Below, piece after piece: positions 1 through 10,441 of a DNA stretch of 64,000 nucleotides. The number at the start of each line of letters is the position of its first letter. Position 1 is the first letter of the stretch. A program made the position numbers and the translations under genes. The notes below the pieces were generated by a model. That model did not search any database, had not been told where the DNA came from, and saw only the letters and a program-made list of their open reading frames with translations. Source of the DNA: Linanthus parryae (lineage: Eukaryota; Streptophyta; Magnoliopsida; Ericales; Polemoniaceae); the NCBI GenBank assembly GCA_023055425.1, contig JALGPY010000008.1, forward strand, positions 7,140,501 to 7,204,500, read 5' to 3'.

Positions 1-305
1 CACAAATGCTCACTTCTTCCCTCAGATTTATTGTCTCGAAATCGCTCATACGCCTCCTTCCATACAAAATGTCCTTGAGGAATTTGGCATAAGTGCGTAT
101 CTTTGCCAACGCCTCCGCAAAGGGTATGTTGATCTGTAGCTGTTTGAAAATCTCGAGAAATCTGGCGTAGTCCTTGCTATCATTCCTCTTGCGTTTCAAA
201 GGATATGGCACCTCCTTGGAGATAGGTACCCTTTCAGCTTCCTTTTTATTCTGCACTGCATCCTGCTCAACCGAGCCCTTCGGCTGGGGGCCTACGGCTG
301 AATTG

Positions 306-689
306 TTATCCTAGCCAATGACTTCGTGTTCGATTTCCTTGGACTTTTTCTGCACGTGCATGGCTAGGATACGGTGGATCCTGTAGTACTAATCCACTCC
401 GAGTGGTGATGGGATTGACCTGAGCACGTGGATTATTTACTTTGGTTGAGGGTAAGTTCCCTGGTGCTCTCTCAGTTAGCTGTTGTGCTAACTGCCCTAC
501 TTGTACCTCCAAAGCGCGCAGTGACGTTTTGGTCGTCTGCACATCGGCTGTCAGGGCGTCCATATGCGCAAACCGGGACTCGAAGGTTTGAAACATGGAC
601 TCAAATTTCTTCATCTGAGCATCGTACTGCTGTGCAGATGGTCCTGGTTGTACTTGTTTTGTAGATACTGCCTGCAGTGCATGTGGCAT
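306..689 (-). pseudogene. Gag C-terminal / protease-proximal fragment
   Basis: A 127-codon open stretch includes a coiled-coil-like heptad region (FESMFQTFESRFAHMDAL) and the QVGQLAQQLTERAPGNLPS and NPITTRSG motifs. These normally sit between gag and protease in Athila-group elements. It is separated from the gag core by stops at 690-900 and from the protease-region reading at 1-305 by a stop near 310. Confidence 0.7.
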
Positions 690-901
690 GTGCTGAAATC
701 CTGGTGCATAAATCGCAGAATTCGGGTTTCCGTACCGGAACCTGGGATGATCTCTCGTACCCGGTTTGTACCGGCTCGGATCCCACTGCTGTTTACGTAA
801 TTGGCATCTTCGTTTCTGAGCCCCTCAATGGTTGTGTCCAAATCTGGTCCGTCTACTGCCGCAACAGTCTTCTTTTCTGAGTAAACTTTCTTGACCAAAT
901 C

Positions 902-1764
902 TTAAACGATCTTGGCCAGATTGTTTATCCGGTTGTCTTCTACGGGCTCAGCTCGGTCGGTGATCCTGCGATCGTCCAACAGGCGAGTGTCCTGTTTGGC
1001 TAATTGCTTCATCAGCTCATAGGCACCGTCCTTGTCCACATGGTACATAAAATTCCCTCCGGCTTCTCTGTCAATCCTGTCAGAACCATCCCTATCTAAG
1101 GCATGGTAGAATACCTGCAGGATCTTCGGGTCTCCAAAACCATGGTTCGGGCATCTCTTCACCAATCTCATTAATCTGTCCCATGCGTCTACTTCCGTCT
1201 CCCCCATCTTCTGCTTAAACGACAGAATCTCGCTCTGCAGTTGAATGACTCGGGAAGCGGGATAGAATTTGGCCAAAAATTTTGAAACGCACCCTTCCCA
1301 CGTGGTGATGGATTTGGGTGCTCGAGATTCTAACAAATCTTTGGCTATTCTGTAAAGGCAGTAAGGGAAAAGGATCAACATCAGTGCCTCAACTTCAACT
1401 CCCTTGTACTGGACTTTGTTGCAGTAGTCCTCGAATTTCCCAATGAAGCCGTTCGGGTCTTCGTCAGCTTTGTCATGGAATGGGCAGAGAGTCTGAACAG
1501 TTTGGATGGTGGATGGTTTTAGGTCGAAGTGCTCTGCGGTGATCTCAGACACCACAATAGCTGGCTCGTGTCCTCCCGTCGAGACCTCAAAATTTTCCAC
1601 CAGCGCCTTTCCAGACCTGTTGTACGTCCTCTGGTTGTTCCGGGCAAAAAACCTGCTGCGATGAGATCTTCGATGTACCGAGCCATCTGGGCCATGGTAC
1701 GTGTCTCTGGTGCCGCTTGGCCGGTTGCTGGATTTCCAGGACGGTCTCCTTCGTTGTGGGCCAT
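902..1764 (-). pseudogene. Athila-like gag, frameshifted
   Basis: Most of the gag domain lies in one frame at 902-1600. It includes a retrotransposon-gag core with CPFHDKADEDPNGF, TWEGCVSKFLAKFYP and GETEVDAWDRLMRL. The natural start is more likely the ATG at 1764, because the N-terminal reading MAHNEGDRPGNP followed by RTMAQMARYIEDLI fits gag leaders but sits in a different frame. The two frames meet near 1600, so a frameshift separates start and core. The C-terminal part (306-689) is split off by further stops. The copy cannot make a full gag and is decayed. Confidence 0.75.
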
Positions 1765-1857
1765 CCTGAAAAAACAAAGATCTCAAGAGCAGTGAGATAA
1801 CTAAAAAAAATAAAAACTCTGAAAATTAATTCTAACTACTAAACAAACCCTAAAAAG

Positions 1858-1875
1858 TCCCCGGCAACGGCGCCA
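1858..1875 (-). other. Primer binding site, tRNA-Asp type
   Basis: On the minus strand the site reads TGGCGCCGTTGCCGGGGA, six bases past the LTR end. This is the PBS known from Athila-like plant gypsy elements, complementary to the 3' end of tRNA-Asp. Confidence 0.8.
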
Positions 1876-1881
1876 AAAACT

Positions 1882-3825
1882 TGATGCGCAATTTAGCGTA
1901 CTATTCGCAAGTATACGAATCAAGTAGTATAGAGTGTATTACGACTCAGATTATCGATCCCACAAGGACATTGCAGGTTTTTCTAGCAATCAGTTTTAAC
2001 GAACAGAGTGTAAAAAGAAGGAATATTTTGAGAGTTGTGAGTATGAACTAAGTACTGAAAGAAAATACTGAAACGTAAATCTTTTTGTGAGGATTTTCTG
2101 AATAATCTTAAGGTTGTAAAACTAGGGTTTGAGATACTAGATTCCAGGATCCCCTAGGGTCTCTTCATATTTTCGTTCTAATTTGATATGAAAACACACA
2201 GCAGTCTCGTTATCCGTGCCACGTACCAATTGTGCAGTATCTTTTCTTTTCCTGCACGTTATCACAATCCTGCAAACAATCGGATTCCTGTTAAGCTGCC
2301 TAAGTCTGCAGTTTCGTTCTACTGCTGCTAGGGTTTCTAACCTGTCCTGATGGCCCGGGTTAAGTTCCCCAACAGTTGGTCTAACGTTTTAGGCAAGTCC
2401 TATCTCCCCTTCTCTGGTCGGTCCATCGGGGTAAGGTGCTAAATCCTGTCTTTTCTTCCTAACCCTAACCAGACGTTTTCACATACCGGCTTGGGTCTGT
2501 AGCAATTATGGGTGATCAGTCCAAGCATGCATAAACGATAAAAATCAAAGACAGAATAATTGATAATACTGCTAAATTAAGATAAAGTAATCATGAATTC
2601 AATCCCGAAACATAGAACAATCTCTAGATACGAAACCCTAGGTTCACCGAGAACCTAAGAAAAAGTTTAGCTACTACGTGACATAATTAAATAACAAAGT
2701 TTCTGAAATAAAAGAGAGAATTGAGATCAAACGATTATGCTGAAATCTGGATTCGCGCTTCCGTGCTCTCCGAGGGTGCTCTGGAATCTCAATGGATGTA
2801 TTAATTCAAAAACAAGCTCTGGACGTTTCTTTATATACTGCATGAGAAGCTTCCGGAAAATTTTCGAAAATTACGAAACTGCCACTGACCGAAACAGCCT
2901 CGCAAAACGTGTTCTCTACGTGGCTAATATGCTGGCTGCGTCGCTAATCTCCTGCGTGCGTCTCTAATTTTGTGCGTGCGTCGCTAATTTCCTGCGTGCG
3001 TCGCTAATATTTAGCCACGCAGACAGGGACTTCGACTGCCATGTTCTGCTTCCTCAGCCTCCTCGGGTCCTCCTCCTGCATCTCTGCTTCTGTTCTTAGC
3101 AAACTGGTGACTGAATCTGGGCGCCAAAATCCAAACTTGACTTCCGAAAACCCGGGCCCGGTGCAAAATGACCAAAATACCCCTGGATCAGAACTGTCAC
3201 GGAAATCGTCACGATCATGAAATAGTTGCTCCCGACTTCGGGCACCGTGAACCGAGACTCCTTACTTGGGTGTGGCCTGTCTGGGACCCACACTTGACGG
3301 GAGTCGTTTTTTCGGCCCGACTCCGTTACAGCATTATAACCTGTTTTCGGAAAGCCCTTGACGTCTTCGTTATTCTGCCCCTAGTTTCACTTCCGAATTC
3401 CAAGTCGTGCTCAAGATATGGCCAACCGAGCGCATCCCGGTCATTTCTCGGTTTTGGCATTTTCAACTTCCTCGGCTCTCGTGGCCTGCTCGTTTCTTCT
3501 CCATTTTCTGTTCCACTCTCCCTTTTATCAGTCTCGGTCAAATCCTGCTCTGAGCATTCTCAGCATGTTTCCCCAAGGAGAACCCGATTCTGTCTCGGGC
3601 ACGCATCCCAATGCACTTCCCGAACCTGTTCCTGTAAAGACAACATGAACAAACCCGCGATCATATCTCGAAATGCGCAAAATAAGCATAAATTCATGAA
3701 GAGCTTATAAACATCTCTTTCTAATTTTCGAGGCTTTCTAAGAGTGAATTCTGGCTAAAACACGACTTTCCGAAACAATGGCACGTCAAATTTGGCTAAA
3801 AATAACCCTTATTTGGGCGTTATCA
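1882..3825 (-). repeat. 5' LTR of the Athila-like element
   Basis: On the minus strand the LTR begins TGATAACGCCCAAATAAGGG at 3825 and ends GCGCATCA at 1882, giving the expected TG...CA ends and a length of 1944 bp. The PBS follows six bases later. A minus-strand TATA-like sequence (GTATATAAAG, about 2829-2838) lies mid-LTR and is a candidate for the element promoter. Only one LTR is in the window. Confidence 0.8.
2930..3013. repeat. Short tandem repeat inside the LTR
   Basis: About four imperfect copies of a ~20-bp unit built on TGCGTGCGTCGCTAAT lie in the LTR upstream of its TATA-like site as read on the minus strand. The upstream position suggests, without proof, repeated enhancer-like units in U3. 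Confidence 0.7.
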
Positions 3826-4374
3826 CTCCACGTTGTTCCTCCTTTTTATCCCATCATCAATGACTGAAAAGAGATTCCAATTTAGAGTATAAGAAAGAGG
3901 TAATCTAAAGCAATTCATCGTATAAATGGGATTGATTGAGCTATTATTTAATTAGCATCCCTATTCTTGCCATGAATAGGATGATTGTTTCAAAGTCCTT
4001 AGCTTATTTGCAAGTTTTGTTGATAAATCTGAGAAGTTGGGCATTTTGTTTCTTCCAATTGTAGTGGGTAAAGTAATGTATTTCTCATGACCGGATGAGG
4101 CTTGGACATTCAGCAGCTCAGCAGAATTTGATCATGACCGTGAACATTTGAAGAGACACAGTTGCAGACTTGGATAGATTTAGCTTCTACCCCGATGCCC
4201 TTTCATATTAGTGTAAAATTTCCTGTAAACTGCTAATCTTCGTAGTGTTAGCATTGTAAACACCATACCGTCGTCCGCAAAAAACAGATGGGAGATCATG
4301 GGGCCGCCCCTTGAAGCTGTCAATCCTTAGATCTGTCCTCTTGTAGCAGTTGTTGTGAGAGCTCTAGACAACGA
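3826..4374. other. Non-coding stretch between LTR and LINE relic
   Basis: This is AT-rich sequence with no supported gene. The 3' side may be decayed downstream sequence of the LINE relic, but I see no clear motif in it. Confidence 0.5.
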
Positions 4375-4870
4375 TTCTCCAATCAGGAGAAAAATGTACG
4401 GAGATAATGGCCAGCCTTATCCAAGGTCACTTTCATGTATAATTCTTCCTTGCACTGACCATTCGAAAGCAACTGAGTATGATGCAAACAAGATGAATAT
4501 GTGATAAGATCGGCCCATCGGTTAATGAAACTCATATTTTTCATAGTCGCCCATAAGAAGGACAACTCAACTGGATCATAGACTTTAGCCATGTCGAGAT
4601 TTAGGGACATAAAACCTATGTTGCCTTTCTTTATTGTCCTCTTCTGTGTAAAAGTTCATGGGCCACCAGATGTTATTAGTAAATCAACGGCCTGACACAA
4701 AAGCAGTATGATAGTCGGATATGAGCAAGTGAAGAACTGTCTTTAACCTGTTAGCTATAGTTTTTGTAATAATCTTATAGATTACAAAACATTAACTAGT
4801 ATGTCTAAGATCGCTTGGCTGGCATAACTGTTTGACTTTAGGAATTAAAGCCAACACCGTATGATTTTCA
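4375..4870 (-). pseudogene. LINE (L1-type) reverse-transcriptase relic
   Basis: On the minus strand successive frames spell conserved blocks of plant L1 reverse transcriptase in the right order: YKIITKTIANRLKTVL (about 4790-4740), a SDYHTAFVSGR block, SLNLDMAKVYDPVELSFLW (about 4610-4555), and PLSPYIFLLIGE (about 4411-4376). They correspond to the family blocks YKIISK.LANRLK, SENQSAFVPGR, LKLDMSKAYDRVEW and GDPLSPYLF. Frames change several times and stops are present, so this is a dead fragment. Endonuclease and the YADD catalytic box were not found here. Confidence 0.8.
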
Positions 4871-4939
4871 CGTTTGTTGAAAGTCCTTGTGTAACCTTCT
4901 TAAAACTATCATGTCCATTCCCTAAAAAAGCTATCATAT

Positions 4940-5040
4940 TCGAAAGTGGGTGCTAGATCAGTGGTAGAGTGTTTGAAGCCATTGCATGAAATCCCGAGTT
5001 CGAACGCAACTGTATGATGTAATTCTAAAAAAAAAATCAT
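4940..5040 (+). mobile_element. tRNA-derived SINE-like element
   Basis: The stretch has a box-A-like sequence (TAGATCAGTGGTAGAGTG), a box-B-like sequence (GAGTTCGAACGC) about 35 bases later, and an A-rich tail near 5028. The spacing fits a pol III internal promoter. A related copy with similar sequence after box B (ATGATGTTAA) occurs near 6205-6305. Ends and target duplication are not resolved. Confidence 0.5.
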
Positions 5041-5115
5041 ATCCAATCTTACCAAATATTCTTCATGTAAATTTCAACACCTCTGTTACATAACTTGATA
5101 TTTCAGTTTGCTAGT

Positions 5116-5183
5116 GCATAATAAAGGCTAATTAACCAGAATCCAATTCATTCACGAGTTTAAATGCATAATAAAGGCGAATT
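5116..5183 (+). repeat. Short direct repeat, two copies
   Basis: GCATAATAAAGGC followed by T or G and AATTAA occurs near 5116 and again near 5166. It lies in the promoter region of the S-protein homolog. Role unknown. Confidence 0.6.
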
Positions 5184-5254
5184 AATCATTATTTTAATAT
5201 TATTTATTATTAATTTTGTGGAGTAATTACTAGCACCTAACCCCAACAACTTCA

Positions 5255-5262
5255 ATATAAAA
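5255..5262 (+). promoter_or_regulatory. TATA-like box of the S-protein homolog gene
   Basis: An ATATAAAA-type sequence lies about 60 bases before the ATG at 5321, a reasonable distance for a short-leader plant gene. An AATAAA hexamer at 5784-5789 follows the stop. Confidence 0.45.
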
Positions 5263-5320
5263 CAAACACGTAAACCTGAATAATTATGCGAAGACCAAAA
5301 CTCACACAAAATCACAAACC

Positions 5321-5749
5321 ATGAAATGGATAAATTCATTTATGTTAGTCATCGTTGCCATAACAATGGCCATGAAAAATTATCGGGTCGCTGCAATGTC
5401 CCAAGGCACTGTGACCATCAAAGACTTGGTTGATGTGACCTTCAGTGTTACTTGCCTAGGAACCGATGGCAATACCCCGCCAGAAGGGACAGTTGAGCCA
5501 GAGAAACCATATGTTTGGAGCATCACCTTAGTTCCTAGAGAGACACAAACTTACACATGCTTTCTCGTATCGCCGCTGCTTTCTGGTGACTTCAACATGT
5601 TTGACAAGGAGCGTTTCAATGCACCGGACGGATGTCTAAAGGCAACCGATTCAACTTTTGATTGCTTGTGGACGTTGAGAGAAGATGGACTATATCTTCG
5701 CAACTATAATCGCTCTAGTTTCAATATAATATATTCGTGGCCGCGGTAA
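5321..5749 (+). CDS. S-protein homolog (plant self-incompatibility S1 family), secreted
   Basis: An intronless 142-codon gene. Residues 1-25 form a hydrophobic signal peptide (FMLVIVAITMAM core), with likely cleavage near Ala25. The mature part carries the family pattern: a beta-strand start (VTIKDLV), YVWSITLV, and the hallmark CLWTLREDGLYLRN near residues 115-128. Four cysteines (45, 80, 105, 115) match the two-disulphide arrangement expected for this family. In poppy the founding members act as secreted stigma determinants of self-incompatibility. Most homologs in other plants are of unknown function, often expressed in flowers or roots, so no mating role should be assumed here. The Papaver-type N-terminal region is kept, but the segment before YVWS has an extra Pro/Glu-rich loop (about residues 49-62). 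The start is the first ATG in frame directly before the signal peptide. It lies alone between transposons. Confidence 0.88.
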   Translation: MKWINSFMLVIVAITMAMKNYRVAAMSQGTVTIKDLVDVTFSVTCLGTDGNTPPEGTVEPEKPYVWSITLVPRETQTYTCFLVSPLLSGDFNMFDKERFNAPDGCLKATDSTFDCLWTLREDGLYLRNYNRSSFNIIYSWPR

Positions 5750-6425
5750 TGTTTCTCCATGGTACACTTTGCCAGAAATATTAAATAAAAGTGATATGTT
5801 CTTACTCCAATGCATACAACACATGACATGGATACTAGAGATGCAATAAGTAGCAGATACAAGTTAGTTGGTCTGTTCCAATGCGATCTTTTCATTTGAC
5901 TTTTGACGGTCACTTAGACCCGATGTTTTGACTAGAAAACGAGTCAATGATCCATGTGGACTCAAGCCCAACCCAACCACGGGTAAAAATATATAATTTC
6001 TTTAAACGAAAATATAATACATATAATTACAAAACTAATTACAAATATCTAATATTAATTTATGAACAAATATCATTATTTTAATCACAACATTAGAGAT
6101 CGGTCCAATTCTTTAGTTTTAGACCACTGAAGGCACCTAGACGATATGGCCGGTTTTAGCGAACTTAAATCTGAAATGCCAAGGGCTTTCGAAACCAAAT
6201 AAATTAAATTGCACCAAATTGTGAGGTCAATCTAGTTACCAACGTGCATGAGGTCATGGGTTCGAACTCGGCTACATGATGTTAAATATTATTATATTTA
6301 AAATCAACGAAGTAAATTATTGAAAAAATTGAATTCGAGAGTGACTTTGATAGTAAAGCATATGCATTCCACTAACCCAATTGAATTAACTAGATTTTTA
6401 AAGTGTACATCTTTTAAAAAATGTA
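5750..6425. other. Non-coding AT-rich stretch
   Basis: It holds the probable poly(A) signal of the preceding gene and a SINE-like piece at 6205-6305. No coding potential is seen. Confidence 0.6.
6205..6305 (+). mobile_element. SINE-like element with box B
   Basis: A box-B match (GGGTTCGAACTCGG) is preceded by a weak box-A region. The sequence after box B resembles that of the 4940-5040 copy (ATGATGT plus T or A runs), so the two are probably one family. Confidence 0.4.
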
Positions 6426-6685
6426 CTATCTCTGTTTCTTCTCTATCACACCTGTTTGACTTTTGTCACTATTCACTGGGTCACTTTGACCCGGTGATTT
6501 GTGCAGCAAAACGAGGTAATTTTTTGATAATTTTTTCATAATGTTGTAGAGTAAAAGTTTCTCCATAACACGGTGACAAAATTATCAAAAAATCGCATCG
6601 TTTTGCCATCCAAAATTTCCGGTCAAAGTGACCCAAATACGAGTCAAAAAGTCAAACTGGTGTGATAGAGAAGAAAAGGAGGTAG
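6426..6685. mobile_element. Stowaway-like MITE (Tc1/mariner type), copy 1
   Basis: The ends are inverted repeats: left CTATCTCTGTTTCTTCTC, right complement CTACCTCCTTTTCTTCTC. The inversion continues through the TATCACACC and GTTTGACTTTT blocks. The left flank is TA; the right flank is TC, a mutated TA. A second copy of the same length lies at 41083-41341 with both TA flanks intact. Internally it is AT-rich with another inverted pair (GTCACTTTGACCCGG and its complement), so it folds into a long hairpin. Confidence 0.8.
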
Positions 6686-7346
6686 TCCTAACTAGACATT
6701 TAGATCCAACGTTAACCCATGGCCGTCTCTACCATAAGGCCAGGTTCAACCTTGCCTAGGGCCCCCTCATTAGGGAGGGCCTCATATTTTCTAAAAAATA
6801 TTTGGGGTATCTTGAAATGTATTTATTCGGTTATGAACAACTTACTTTTTGTGCATATAGTTTTTTAAGGAGAGTTTTTGTGCATATTTTGAGTAACTTT
6901 TATAAGTCTAATATTATTGCTATTTTCATATTTACTCATATAACTTATTTTTTTGTCGAGGTTACATAATTTTCTTTGAAAATAAGTGCATTTTCAAAAA
7001 TAATAAATTAATAAATACATTATACCTGCATACCCCTTAACAAGTTAAAGTCTTACTAAGAAACAAAACTTCCATCACAACTGGGGGAAAATTAACGAGC
7101 AAAAACGACTTTTGATAATCATATAAACAAAGTGGAAACAACATTAAGCGTACACAATCTATATAATAAAACAGGACGGTTGACTTTAAAATGTCTTTCA
7201 GACCGTTGGATTAAATTAACCCTAGCCCTTAGATCTCACCTACCACTCCTTAACTACCCACTACTTAACTACCCACTTAACTACCCACTCATTTTTATCA
7301 TAATTATAAAAAAAGGGCTTCCTTTGTTTTTGATTATTTAATACAA

Positions 7347-7701
7347 CTAGAGTATTACCCGTGCCCGAGGGCACTATCCTAAATTTGATAGTTTTTAATT
7401 TAGAGGTGTTTTAAAAAAAAATGAATTTAGAGATGTTATTCAAAAATTATATTTACAAATGTGGTGAAAAAATAAATTAAAAAAAAAAAAAAGAATTAGT
7501 TTTAAGTTAAGAATGTAATTGAGAAAAACCTCTCTTATTAGTTATGGATATTCAAGAAGAGGAGTAGTTGAGGATGTCCAAAGAGAGTGGGTAGTTAGAG
7601 ATGTAATAAGTAGGTGAGATCTAATGGTGGGGATGAGATTGATTTAATCTAAGGGTTGAAAATTCAAAAGTTAGTTAAACCATGCTATTTTATAATATAG
7701 A
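7347..7701 (-). mobile_element. Non-autonomous Helitron B, inverted inside Helitron A
   Basis: On the minus strand it starts TCTATATTATAAAATAGC at 7701 after an A. It ends with the hairpin GTGCCCTCGGGCAC, then GGGTAATACT and CTAG at 7347, followed by T. Removing it rejoins Helitron A sequence as seen in the uninterrupted copy near 43860. It is 355 bp and shares the ends of its host, so a family member inserted into a family member. Confidence 0.82.
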
Positions 7702-7769
7702 TAATTTATGTTGTCTTCGTTTTCTGCTCATGTTTGTACATGAAAATACTCATTTTATTTATGACATTA

Positions 7770-9048
7770 GAGCATCTCCCACAGTACACCAAATCCTATA
7801 TTTGATAGTAAAATTTGGTGTTTTCGGCCTCCCACAACAAATCGTCAAATCATCAAATCACCAAAAAAATGGTGAATTTTTTGTAGGCCTCCTACAGTCG
7901 TTGACCAAAAAAACACCAAATTACCAAATCCTATATTTGGTGTAGCTTTTGTGAAATGGTGAAGTGCATCTCCCACAGTACCCTCAAATCCTATCCTATA
8001 TCACCAAATCCTATTTTTACCATCAAATTTGATGGCAAAAATAGGATTTGGTGTACTCTACACCAAATTTTTAATTAGTGTTTTGAGCATGTTTTCACAT
8101 TACTTTCATGGTAATAATATGCTCTAATGTAATAGTGTAGCATTTCATCTTTATAGTATATACGTCATCCGTTTTTCTTCTCCCACTTTGTATAATATGC
8201 TTTTGAGCCATAACGTGTTACATAATATTTTCAGCATCATGCTGCGGGATGATAAAATGAAATAACTAATGTAGTTATTATAATTTATCCCATCAGTTGT
8301 TGAGGATAAATCTTCGAAAAAGGGGAGTATATCCCGTGATTTCGAACATAATGACTATTTCCCTAGGACGTATTGATTCACGCACTGTAATCACCTTGAA
8401 GGAGGAATCAATGCGAAAGCACGGACAGACTCTCCTTAGTAGTCAACCAATCCCGTAAAATTTGTGAAAAATGTCGCCTAATTCGTAGGCGGGGACAAGA
8501 GCCATCGCTTTACTGATAGATGGAGTACAACTTTTTCTTCGACTTGCAACATGTTTGGCCGAACATAATACACTGAATTCAACATTTATCCAATTTCTAG
8601 GTCGACATCGAGACTTGATAAACAAGGAGCTCATAACTAATTAAGAAGAAGACTCATTGTACACTCATGTAATAATCATGGTCAAATAGATTAGACTAGT
8701 TAGTTTTAGATTTTGTGAAGTGTTATTTAATTATTTTATAATTTCGTGTAATATTATTTTGGTAATAAAATATGTTTTTATTTTGATAGTTATGAAATTC
8801 CTCATTTGGTGATAAATTTGATGATTTGTTGTGGGAGGCCAAAAATACCATTCTCTAAATTTGATGAAATGGTGAAATAACTATTTGATGTAAAATTTGG
8901 TGAAAACTGTGGGAGACCAAAAGTTCTATTTTTCTACCAAAAATGGTGAAATGGTGTTTTTGAGGGTTAACTGTGGGAGGTCAAACCATTTTTCTCCACC
9001 AAATATAGGATTTGGTGTAAAATTTGATGTCAACTGTGGGAGATGCTC
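7770..9048. mobile_element. PIF/Harbinger-type non-autonomous element, TTA target duplication
   Basis: Both ends carry GAGCATCTCCCACAGT (left direct, right as complement), flanked by TTA at 7767-7769 and 9049-9051. The relative at 43729-44041 has the same spot with a single TTA and no insertion. Near each end it carries several copies, in both directions, of a motif built on ACCAAATCCTATATTTG. A second GCATCTCCCACAGTA block at about 7965 suggests internal duplication. The middle (8090-8760) has no transposase I can recognise. PIF/Harbinger is inferred from the 3-bp TTA duplication. Confidence 0.8.
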
Positions 9049-9246
9049 TTACAATAGGCCGTGAAACGCATTTTTGGGGTAGTGCCCTCGGGCACGGGCA
9101 ATGCGCTAGTTGTATCATAAATAAGAGAATTGCAAAATAAAGAGCATCGATAAACGGCATAACATATAGGAGCGTTAAATAGGAGGACTTCAAATGAGAA
9201 ACTCGCCTAAGGTCCCCGAATACGTAGAGACGGCCCTGCGTTAACC

Positions 9247-10433
9247 AGTTGTTGAGAACTAGAGATTGACGATACCGACGGTCCGGATCTGGGGAGACCC
9301 GACCCGGATTTGCCACTAAACGACGTCGGGTGAAGAAGATTGTAGTGGTTGCAGTAGTGTGAAGGCATGGATGACGGTAACGTTGTCCTCATTCTTAAAT
9401 AAAAAGTATACTTCCCATAATGGCACGCCTCCCTATGATCTTCTATTTGTCATAGCCGCTACTCTCATCCGTCGCGTGGTCAACAGATTTGTCTATTGTA
9501 TTACAAAATGGAGCAAAATTAGCGAAATTCAACTGAAAATCTGAACAGTTAGTTGAAAAAATTTTGAGTAGTGTTGAAATTAAAAAAAGACGGTTTTAAA
9601 CAATTTTGCAAATATTGGAAGTCTTTTAAAATATGATTATTTGTATACATATAAATGAACTTCTCATTTTCGTAAGCATTGTCGTCTCTAGCGTTTTGGT
9701 GGCCTAAAGCGAACCATAAATTTGAAGCTCTCTGTTACCAGAGGAGAACCACGGAAAAGAAAAAAAAAACAAATTGAGGGCAATAATTTTTATTATTTTT
9801 TCTGAAAATCTTACACCCTTTTATACCTTTAACTCTGACGGTTCGACCTATTACTAATCCGAGTAAAGAATCGTAAAGAAACCCTAGATGTAAACAAAAA
9901 TCGCACAATTACCCACAAACGTTTGTGATAATAAAAAAATCTTAACAAAAAATAAAAATCAAAACTGATAACGAAATAAAGACTATCGTTTCAGCTTGGG
10001 CTGAACATAGTCTTTTAGATAAGATGGCGGTACGACTGTACGCCAGATCCGAAATAATTTAATTTATGCACTACTAAATTAAATTGAGTAAAAGTACAAT
10101 TATATTTTTATTTCAATTGAAGGATTGGTGTCCATGATATGAATCGTTTGTGAACTTCGAGTTTGAAACATCAATCCTCACTTTCTAAATCTCTCACTTT
10201 CTGATAACATTTTGATTCTCTGAGCTGTTAAAGTAAAAACACTAATAACGTGAATTATATTTTATTGGCCTGACCCGAGTCAGTAATGGTCGAATCTGTG
10301 AGTTCTACAGAGCAGGATCTCAATAGTGTGTCCCAGATCCTACACGCCAATCTAGTTGCTCAATGGTCGTATCCAGTTGATTTAAGGCAGGTCCCGATTT
10401 ATTATAATAGACTCCCGGTGATTTTAACTTACT
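9247..10433. other. Non-coding AT-rich stretch
   Basis: No gene, splice-consistent exon set or mobile-element end is supported here. Short open frames at 9207-9544 have no recognisable motif. Confidence 0.5.
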
Positions 10434-10441
10434 ATATAAAC

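Larger units (their letters stand above)
1..3825 (-). mobile_element. Athila-like Ty3/gypsy LTR retrotransposon, 5' part
   Basis: The element is read on the minus strand and runs off the left edge of the window. In element order it shows a 5' LTR (3825 down to 1882), a tRNA-Asp-type primer binding site, a gag region, and the start of a protease/pol region at 305-1. The gag tail at 306-689 contains QVGQLAQQL and ITTRSG, a combination typical of Athila/Cyclops-type gag-pol. The 1-305 stretch on the minus strand keeps a recognisable protease-region reading (KRKRNDSKDYARF, FLEIFKQLQINIPF) but meets stops. Family assignment is inference from PBS and gag motifs. The other LTR would lie to the left of the window, so the target duplication cannot be checked. 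Confidence 0.85.
7158..9109 (+). mobile_element. Non-autonomous Helitron A, carrying two nested insertions
   Basis: The 5' end is TCTATATAATAAAAC after an A. The 3' end has the palindromic hairpin GTGCCCTCGGGCAC, then ten bases, then CTAG followed by T at 9110, so insertion was between A and T as Helitrons do. The uninterrupted relative at 43729-44041 has the same ends and core and shows which parts here are insertions (7347-7701 and 7770-9048). No RepHel protein is encoded. Identification rests on the end rules plus the second copy. Confidence 0.85.
6718..9238. mobile_element. Non-autonomous hAT element with perfect 8-bp target duplication
   Basis: The left end reads CATGGCCGTCTCTACC and the complement of the right end reads CAGGGCCGTCTCTACG, about 13 of 15 matching. 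It is flanked by CGTTAACC at 6710-6717 and again at 9239-9246, an exact 8-bp duplication as hAT elements make. No transposase is inside. Most of its 2521 bp is later insertion: Helitron A at 7158-9109 with its own nested elements. Without those the hAT core is about 570 bp. Confidence 0.88.

Noticed and set aside
8443..8634. Possible transposase piece inside the PIF-like element
   Set aside because: Reading both strands gave no DDE-type or other transposase motif, so it is not called coding.
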